Source of the DNA: Pseudobutyrivibrio sp. ACV-2
Lineage (GTDB): Bacteria; Bacillota; Clostridia; Lachnospirales; Lachnospiraceae
NCBI RefSeq assembly: GCF_900107545.1
Contig: NZ_FNQZ01000009.1
Span: 97,910 to 161,909, forward strand
DNA length: 64,000 nt
Direction: 5' to 3'
The notes beneath the pieces were generated by a model that was not told where the DNA came from, ran no database searches, and worked only from the letters and a program-made list of their open reading frames with translations. Positions 59,082 to 64,000 of this stretch are shown piece by piece (within the stretch, counting starts at the first letter, position 1; each line of letters begins with the position of its first letter). A program made the translations under genes and the position numbers.

Positions 59082-59897
59082 TTAATCTCCTATGACAGAT
59101 TCTATAATAGATACCACTTTACTGAGTGAACCTTCTGTCACCATGTATTGCTCACCATTATATGCAAGATGTTTGTTATCAACTCCTATCGAAATTGTTT
59201 TATCATCATATAAAATATCAAGCATATAAAAGCCTTCGATGTGGTCATCTTCTGGAACCACCCAATAGGAACAATGGCTCAAAGTATTAGTAATAGTTCC
59301 AAGCTGAACTACATCCTCGATTATATAGTCAGTTTCATCAAATCCATGAACAATGATTTTTGAAGGCGTATCAGCAAATAGATCAGAGAAATAGCTATAT
59401 TGGGAAGAATCAGGAGGTAGCTCTCCATGGAGTTTAATAGCCTCATGTGCTTCAGCAGGTGTCATATCTCGAATAAAAATCTTATTTTCAATTTTCATAT
59501 AGGAGTATCCATATGCAGAACCCAGCCAATCTTCTTTTTTGACAAGTACAATCCCATCGCCGTAAACATTAATTTCCTTACCCTGAGATATTTCTAACCC
59601 AAATCCATGCATAAACCAAGATGCACCTATTACAAGAAGCGCAACTATAGAAAGAGCTATAATTCCCTTCCGGACCGACTCAGAAACCCACTTATACAAC
59701 ATTCTTGCAATTACTATAACTATTACTGCCCACACTACATAAATATAGTAAAATAGCGCAGTTTCCCAAAATGCGCGCAATCTCAATCCATCTGCCTGAT
59801 AATTACCAGAAAACAGAAATCTGTGTGCCTTAATAATTGAAGCCCCTGCAATAGTCAGAAGTATTAATAAAATAATTTTAAGAATCTTTTTCATCAT
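59082..59897 (-). CDS. Membrane protein of unknown function (271 aa)
   Basis: Three hydrophobic segments in the first 100 residues (ILKIILLILLTIAGASII, ALFYYIYVVWAVIVIVIARML, IIALSIVALLVIGASWFM), then an exported domain of about 165 residues with KIENKIFIRDMTPAEAHEAI and YWVVPEDDHIEGFYMLDILY. I do not recognise it. Its start overlaps the end of the 78-residue membrane protein by about 20 bases; no ribosome site is evident, so translation is probably coupled. Confidence 0.65.
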   Translation of the reverse strand: MMKKILKIILLILLTIAGASIIKAHRFLFSGNYQADGLRLRAFWETALFYYIYVVWAVIVIVIARMLYKWVSESVRKGIIALSIVALLVIGASWFMHGFGLEISQGKEINVYGDGIVLVKKEDWLGSAYGYSYMKIENKIFIRDMTPAEAHEAIKLHGELPPDSSQYSYFSDLFADTPSKIIVHGFDETDYIIEDVVQLGTITNTLSHCSYWVVPEDDHIEGFYMLDILYDDKTISIGVDNKHLAYNGEQYMVTEGSLSKVVSIIESVIGD

Positions 59898-60114
59898 CAA
59901 TGTTAGCTGTTTTCCTCATCCATGGAGCAATAATAAACATCAGGCAAAGTATTACAAAAAACTGCGCACAAGTGATAACTGTATCATATAGTGAAAATTC
60001 ATGCTTTAAAATAAAATCCAACAAAGCACAAAAAGCATTAGCTCCCACTGAAATAATTGCGGATTTAAATATTATCTGCTTAATTATTGTTTTATTCAGT
60101 TTATTTTTTCTCAA
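59878..60114 (-). CDS. Small two-helix membrane protein (78 aa)
   Basis: Basic N-terminus, helix one about residues 14-33 (IIFKSAIISVGANAFCALLD), helix two about 42-64 (DTVITCAQFFVILCLMFIIA) and an acidic end. Family not recognised. It lies upstream of and overlaps the larger membrane protein gene, suggesting a partner. Confidence 0.55.
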   Translation of the reverse strand: MRKNKLNKTIIKQIIFKSAIISVGANAFCALLDFILKHEFSLYDTVITCAQFFVILCLMFIIAPWMRKTANIDDEKDS

Positions 60115-60162
60115 AATATATGTCTCCCTATTTCTGATTTAATCATCCACACCAACATCATT

Positions 60163-60804
60163 TTACTTATTGCTGGTCACTTGTACACTACCTTCATCAT
60201 TTCTTATCAACATCAAATCATCAAAAATAGCTATCCTATGGATATCATCGACCTGGCTAGTATCATCAACAGGCTCACTAACTAATTCCACCTCATTTAC
60301 ATCTACTTTCTGTGGAGAATCAGGCGAGCTAATATCATATATTTCATACTTATCTGAAGTATCTGTTGTGGCAATTATATAATGCCCACTGGTGTTAATT
60401 GCATGCACCTGATTTTCAAAACTCATCAATTCATCAAAATTGTCAGCATACTTATCGTATATGAATAATCTTAATGGATTTTTTTCATCGCCTGAATTTT
60501 CCAATGTATAAATCGTACCATCATATACTGCGAAATCATATGGAGCTATTAAATTCTCAGTCACTATGGTACTTTCAGCATCATCATATTTATACAATTT
60601 CTTATCCGAAAAATAATATACTCCTGAAGTATCCTCTTTTGCCCAATAACAATTTATTGCCGGTATGACTATTTCTTCTTTCTTATCCGATGTACCTTCA
60701 AACTCATTAGAAGACGTTGACTGAACTTCCGCTGTTTTCCCGCACCCCACAAGTAGTGCTGCACATAATGTAATTGCTGCTAATGATTTACCTTTTACTA
60801 ACAT
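60163..60804 (-). CDS. Lipoprotein with propeller-like sequence (213 aa)
   Basis: Lipobox LLVGCG puts the Cys at about residue 21. The mature part has several beta-hairpin repeats with aromatic endings (GVYYFSDKKLYKYDD, DGTIYTLEN, RLFIYDKYADNFDEL, YDISSPDSPQKVDV), in the manner of propeller-like DUF5050 proteins, but too short for a full propeller. Possibly the first part of a longer ancestor. The first gene of a minus-strand set with the two membrane genes after it. Confidence 0.65.
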   Translation of the reverse strand: MLVKGKSLAAITLCAALLVGCGKTAEVQSTSSNEFEGTSDKKEEIVIPAINCYWAKEDTSGVYYFSDKKLYKYDDAESTIVTENLIAPYDFAVYDGTIYTLENSGDEKNPLRLFIYDKYADNFDELMSFENQVHAINTSGHYIIATTDTSDKYEIYDISSPDSPQKVDVNEVELVSEPVDDTSQVDDIHRIAIFDDLMLIRNDEGSVQVTSNK

Positions 60805-60954
60805 AACAAATCTCCCCTGATTTTCGTCTTTGATTAGCTTTACTATAATGCTTTAATTATGTTATACAAATATAATTATGCAACATAACTGACACTCTGT
60901 CTATCTATATTGCGCAGTATTTTTAGTTCGCACAGCAAGGCATTATAACAAAAA

Positions 60955-60984
60955 AGACGCATAGGCCATCAGGTCTACACGTCT
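60955..60984 (-). terminator. Terminator after the CMD gene
   Basis: Minus strand AGACG...TAG..CC / GG.CTA..CGTCT bulged stem, then TTTTTTG. Confidence 0.7.
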
Positions 60985-61015
60985 CCTACATTTCTTATAT
61001 ATTTGTACTTATTGC

Positions 61016-61342
61016 TTATTCACCATAAACTTCTTTTGCTAGATTAAACACCGCCCACGCTTTAGGCCATCCAGCATAAAACGCTACATGTGTAATGATT
61101 GCTGCCATTTCTTTTTGTGATACACCATTATTTTTGGCATTTTCAATATGATACTTAAGACTGCTATCAGTAATCCCCTGAGACATAAGAGCCACAACGG
61201 TGATTATACATCTTGTCTTTACATCTATATCCTGATTAGTCCAGTTTTCACCAAAAAGAATATCATCATTAAAATGCGCAAATTCCGGTGCAAATTCTCC
61301 AAGCTGATTTCTTCCTGCTGTCTGTACTATTTTCTCGCTCAT
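61016..61342 (-). CDS. Carboxymuconolactone decarboxylase family protein (108 aa)
   Basis: All-helical CMD/AhpD-like protein. The family core DVKTRCIITVVALMSQGI, then LKYHIENAKNNGVSQKEMAAIITHVAFYAGWPKAWAVF. The AhpD-type CXXC pair is absent; one Cys and a nearby His remain, as in many short CMD proteins of unknown reaction. It is followed by a terminator and preceded by the ABM gene, so the two may form a small oxidative-metabolism operon. Confidence 0.88.
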   Translation of the reverse strand: MSEKIVQTAGRNQLGEFAPEFAHFNDDILFGENWTNQDIDVKTRCIITVVALMSQGITDSSLKYHIENAKNNGVSQKEMAAIITHVAFYAGWPKAWAVFNLAKEVYGE

Positions 61343-61433
61343 CTTTATCTCTCCTTCCTAATCCAATTCCATCTATCCTGTTTCCACCTGCATTTAAAAA
61401 TACAACTCATATTTTACTCATGCAATTAAATTT

Positions 61434-61763
61434 TTATTTCCTTATAAAATCTGCATCCCGCTCAGGCATGCTGTCATCAGAGCTATACCTTTCTACAGTC
61501 ATGTGAAGGTCATACTTTTCTCGAAGTTCCATAATTGTATTCATCATAGGTGAAGCATGGTGAATATCGATGGATTCCTGATTTTCCCAACTGTCTATCA
61601 AAAGAATTGTTTCCGGATCTTCCAGAGACTGAAAATATTCATATCTGAGATTTCCTGCTTCACTACGAATCTTATCAACTGTTCCACTACTAATCATCTC
61701 CTCAGCAAATCTTTTCGCAGCACCGGCTGTACCTTTATACCGTAAATTAATTGTAATACTCAT
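61434..61763 (-). CDS. Antibiotic biosynthesis monooxygenase (ABM) domain protein (109 aa)
   Basis: Dimeric ferredoxin-like ABM fold (quinol-monooxygenase-like). SITINLRYKGTAGAAKRFAEE, LRYEYFQSLEDPETILLIDSWENQESIDIHHASP are typical. The substrate is unknown. The ATG at 61763 follows GGAGG by five bases; two earlier ATGs are too close to or overlap it. A 42-codon ORF ends 12 bases upstream. Confidence 0.85.
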   Translation of the reverse strand: MSITINLRYKGTAGAAKRFAEEMISSGTVDKIRSEAGNLRYEYFQSLEDPETILLIDSWENQESIDIHHASPMMNTIMELREKYDLHMTVERYSSDDSMPERDADFIRK

Positions 61764-61775
61764 CATAGCCTCCAA

Positions 61776-61904
61776 TCATATAATCAGCTTTAAAAACTGA
61801 TATGTCATTTCATAAATCGTCACATCCATATGTGAAAGCTTAACTTCATCCATTGCTGATATCTGCTTATCTGTAGGATATGCGTAAGGATAAATGCCAT
61901 ACAT
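61776..61904 (-). CDS. Small ORF of 42 codons, probable gene fragment
   Basis: It reads MYGIYPYAYPTDKQISAMDE, then VKLSHMDVTIYEMTYQFLK. The sequence looks like the C-terminus of a real protein, but no upstream frame continues it (a TGA lies ten codons before the ATG). It ends 12 bases before the ABM start. Probably a 5'-truncated remnant; a small peptide is less likely. Confidence 0.35.
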   Translation of the reverse strand: MYGIYPYAYPTDKQISAMDEVKLSHMDVTIYEMTYQFLKLII

Positions 61905-61996
61905 AGATATATCTCTTAAAACTTTGTATCAGTCTGCCTACATTTTACCGTCCAGTTGACACAGTGTCAATATATTTCATTTTTTCTTTTCTCATG

Positions 61997-62128
61997 TTAT
62001 CCATAGCATGCTGGACAAAAACCTGAAACATAGCTCTGAAAATTGAACTCGTGTTTACAAGATGCACAACGAACACTGGATGAGGACTTGAATAAGCCGT
62101 TGTAGTTTACATATGTAGTATTCTCCAT
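61997..62128 (-). CDS. Small zinc-ribbon protein (43 aa)
   Basis: It contains CASCKHEFNFQSY...CPACYG, two CXXC knuckles 16 residues apart, which would bind zinc. The start is the ATG at 62128, behind GAGGAAAGAG; an earlier in-frame ATG would add 20 unsupported residues. It follows the broken secreted-protein gene. Family and function are not known. Confidence 0.6.
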   Translation of the reverse strand: MENTTYVNYNGLFKSSSSVRCASCKHEFNFQSYVSGFCPACYG

Positions 62129-62171
62129 TATCTCTTTCCTCTTTTTGAATGATGTATAAAACGAAAAAAAT

Positions 62172-62196
62172 AAGGCGGAACATTTCATTCCGCCTT
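62172..62196 (-). terminator. Terminator after the interrupted secreted protein gene
   Basis: AAGGCGGAA, loop, TTCCGCCTT, then ATTTTTTTCG on the minus strand. It lies ten bases after the stop of 62206-63075. Confidence 0.85.
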
Positions 62197-62205
62197 AAAG
62201 GTTAA

Positions 62206-63075
62206 TTAAAATACGTTAACATAAGTAATCTGTGTTGGGTAATTTGTGCTTGTGATATAACCAACGATTGAACCGTCTGGCTTTAAAATCATCAAAGTTG
62301 TATCCATTTCGCCATACGGGTTAGCAAAATCGTGTGGTCGTACAGATGCGTGGTAAGGATACTTTACACCATTAATAGTCATTGTATCCTTGAAACCCCA
62401 TCCATCGGCTGCGATGTATGTGCTCCAAGATGCCTCGTCATTATATGTACGAACGATGAGACCGTTTCTGCTAAGTACATCGCTCATATTAACATAACCA
62501 CCAGCACGTAGGTATGACTCTAACGCTTTACAGTTCCAAGAATCACCATATTCAGCATACCAACTCTATGTTGATGCTGAGTCATAGTTAAAACCTGAAC
62601 ACAAATTAGGTATGTCCATCTCGAAACCGCTGCCATCATAAGAAAATAATGTTCTAGTTGGTTGACTGCCTCTTAAATCAATAAATCGCTGTATGTGAAT
62701 GCGTCCATCCGCACTATCTGCAAATGTTAAATCAAACTGCGCTCTATTTTCTTCAGCCCAAGCGCCGTGAGGGTCTTCAATACTTCCGTCGTTCTTTGAT
62801 TTTGAAACTGTGAGACCTAACAAACCAGCTGCCTGTTCAAGATTCATACGACCAATCTGAGATGAGCTATACTCTTTACCGTTATAAGTGAACGTGTCAC
62901 CCTTAACCATCAAAGCAAATAATGCTGGGTCATTAACTGTAGACGTTGCAACAACATTAGCTTCCTTTGCTGACTTTTTCCCCTTTGCCTCAGATGTGAT
63001 TGTGCTTGTAGCAACAACGCCAACAATCAAGCAAAATGATAATACTGCTGTAAATAAACTTTTTACCTTTCTCAT
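62206..63075 (-). pseudogene. Secreted protein gene interrupted by an in-frame TAG (about 289 codons)
   Basis: The ATG at 63075 opens a signal peptide (VKSLFTAVLSFCLIVGVVATS) and a region with FALMVKGDTFTYNGKEYSSSQI, AGLLGLTVSKSKNDGS and the segment up to GFNYDSAST. There a TAG occurs at 62566-62568. The same frame continues without further stops through SWYAEYGDSWNCKALESYLR, GGYVNMSDVLSRNG and MTINGVKYPYHASVR to 62206. No frameshift is needed. Either a nonsense mutation (pseudogene), an assembly error or amber readthrough explains it. I do not recognise the family. Confidence 0.7.
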
Positions 63076-63281
63076 TCCCTACTTCCTCCAGACCATAGCG
63101 GTCTATTAAAATACATTAGTTGAGATACTATTTCTAAGCGTTATATTACGATATATATGTATATATTACAAACTCTTTTATAACTTTAATTAGAATCGCA
63201 CTGAAAAAAACTTTTTTTTATTTAGAACACTTCCTCCTTTCTTATGATACTCACTAATACTCATTTTCTGTAAATAGAAAA

Positions 63282-63313
63282 GAAGCGCTGAATCAATGAA
63301 GATTCAACGCTTC
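63282..63313 (-). terminator. Terminator of the tRNA operon
   Basis: Minus strand GAAGCGTTGAATC, loop, GATTCAGCGCTTC, then TTTTCTATTT, 16 bases after the tRNA-Arg 3' end. Confidence 0.88.
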
Positions 63314-63328
63314 TTAAAAATTATTTAG

Positions 63329-63402
63329 CGTGCGTGAGAGGATTCGAACCCCCGACACCTTGGTCCGTAGCCAAGTGCTCTATCCAGCTGAGCTACACAC
63401 AC
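63329..63402 (-). tRNA. tRNA-Arg (anticodon ACG)
   Basis: Acceptor GTGTGTG pairs with CACGCAC; anticodon arm CTTGGCTACGGACCAAG; T-loop TTCGAAT. CCA is not encoded. Last of seven tRNAs in the array. Confidence 0.92.
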
Positions 63403-63414
63403 ATATTAAATTAA

Positions 63415-63498
63415 TGCCGTAGACCGGAATCGAACCGGTACGATGTCGCCACCACGGGATTTTAAGTCCCGCGCGTCTGCCAGTTCCGCCACTACGGC
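63415..63498 (-). tRNA. tRNA-Leu (anticodon TAA)
   Basis: Acceptor GCCGTAG pairs with CTACGGC; anticodon loop ACTTAAAAT; long variable arm as expected of class II; T-arm CCGGTTCGATTCCGG. Confidence 0.92.
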
Positions 63499-63518
63499 AT
63501 AGCCAATTGAATGGCTAA

Positions 63519-63591
63519 TGGGACCTACAGGGCTCGAACCTGTGACCCTCTGCTTGTAAGGCAGATGCTCTCCCAGCTGAGCTAAGATCCC
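63519..63591 (-). tRNA. tRNA-Val (anticodon TAC)
   Basis: Acceptor GGGATCT pairs with AGGTCCC with one wobble; anticodon loop CTTACAA; T-arm CAGGTTCGAGCCCTG. Confidence 0.9.
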
Positions 63592-63617
63592 AAGAAAAAC
63601 AAACTATTGAATTTGAA

Positions 63618-63691
63618 CGACCCCAGAGGGACTTGAACCCTCGACCTCCGCCGTGACAGGGCGGCGCTCTAACCAACTGAGCCATGAGGCC
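63618..63691 (-). tRNA. tRNA-Asp (anticodon GTC)
   Basis: Acceptor GGCCTCA pairs with TGGGGTC through wobble pairs; anticodon loop CTGTCAC; T-arm AGGGTTCAAGTCCCT; discriminator G, an Asp identity base. Confidence 0.92.
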
Positions 63692-63711
63692 ATATTGCAA
63701 CTTTAAGAAAG

Positions 63712-63785
63712 TGGACCCTCAGGGACTCGAACCCTGGACCGACCGGTTATGAGCCGGTTGCTCTAACCAACTGAGCTAAAGGTCC
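63712..63785 (-). tRNA. tRNA-Met (anticodon CAT), elongator type
   Basis: Acceptor GGACCTT pairs with AGGGTCC; anticodon loop CTCATAA; no initiator-type 1:72 mismatch or GGG/CCC stem, so it is elongator Met or, less likely, tRNA-Ile with a lysidine-modified CAT. Confidence 0.88.
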
Positions 63786-63847
63786 ATACTGTATAGACAA
63801 GAAAGACCCTCCTCAAAAAAATTGGCCTCTTTCTATTTAATAGAAGA

Positions 63848-63920
63848 AGCCGATGATCGGACTCGAACCGATAACCTGCTGATTACAAATCAGCTGCTCT
63901 GCCAATTGAGCCACATCGGC
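63848..63920 (-). tRNA. tRNA-Thr (anticodon TGT)
   Basis: Acceptor GCCGATG pairs with CATCGGC; anticodon loop TTTGTAA; T-arm ATCGGTTCGAGTCCGAT. Confidence 0.92.
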
Positions 63921-63927
63921 ATATAAG

Positions 63928-63999
63928 TGACTCCGACGGGAATCGAACCCGTGTTACCGCCGTGAAAGGGCGATGTCTTAACCGCTTGACCACGGAGCC
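63928..63999 (-). tRNA. tRNA-Glu (anticodon TTC)
   Basis: Acceptor GGCTCCG pairs with CGGAGTC (one wobble); anticodon loop CTTTCAC; T-arm CGGGTTCGATTCCCG. Ends one base before the window edge; first tRNA here, and the array may continue beyond. Confidence 0.92.
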
Positions 64000-64000
64000 A

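Noticed and set aside
63515..63700. 61-codon ORF across the tRNA-Val and tRNA-Asp genes
   Set aside because: It is produced by translating tRNA sequence; the tRNA folds explain the bases.

Overview
The window looks like chromosome from a low-GC, Gram-positive member of the Clostridia, most likely Lachnospiraceae (Butyrivibrio / Pseudobutyrivibrio / Roseburia type). This is inferred from AT-rich spacers, strong GGAGG ribosome sites, the gene content (Veg, YhaM, MutS2, a SEC-C methionine aminopeptidase, a PadR/HAAS/DUF4097 trio, GH42 beta-galactosidase) and the style of the surface proteins. No 16S gene is present, so the genus is not proven. Most genes lie on the minus strand.

Layout. (1) 1-7.7 kb is a decayed accessory island: the cut-off tail of an RlmD/RumA-type gene, a GNAT acetyltransferase, an N-terminal and a C-terminal scrap of large serine recombinases, RhuM, an intact and a broken XRE regulator, a GmrSD-like DUF262/DUF1524 protein, a broken ORF6N antirepressor-type gene, a tRNA-like fragment and a lone AAA ATPase. 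It directly abuts the 3' end of the intact rlmD. (2) 7.7-26.4 kb is mostly housekeeping: yhaM-rlmD, a plus-strand GH42 beta-galactosidase, padR-HAAS-DUF4097 behind a promoter with 14-bp operator repeats, mutS2, a cytidylate-kinase-like gene, a complete branched-chain amino acid ABC importer (livJ, livHMGF), and an operon of NlpC/P60 hydrolase, SurA-like protein, map and rsuA. (3) 26.7-33.8 kb holds a secreted coiled-coil protein with an EF-hand, veg, plsC, a PAS-GGDEF-EAL protein and a secreted DUF5722 glycosidase-like protein. (4) 33.8-44.1 kb holds hypB behind a structured leader, then a Nik/Opp-type importer with a single ATPase gene, two related SAM methyltransferases and a heterodimeric ABC exporter. 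Together these could be a nickel or metallophore system. (5) 44.2-58 kb holds a repeat-bearing exported protein, a GH25 lysozyme with two SH3 domains, a MacAB-like efflux operon divergent from its likely two-component regulator, a lipoprotein, an exported HAD phosphatase, and a MetE-like methyltransferase divergent from a LysR gene. (6) 59-64 kb holds small membrane and lipoprotein genes, CMD and ABM enzymes, a secreted-protein gene split by an in-frame TAG, and seven tRNA genes (Glu, Thr, Met, Asp, Val, Leu, Arg) read right to left and ended by a terminator.

No CRISPR array, rRNA gene, complete insertion sequence or intact prophage was seen. The most interesting items are the importer/methyltransferase/exporter locus next to hypB, the leader RNA before hypB, the rlmD-linked recombinase island, the 14-bp operator array at padR, and the amber-interrupted secreted protein.
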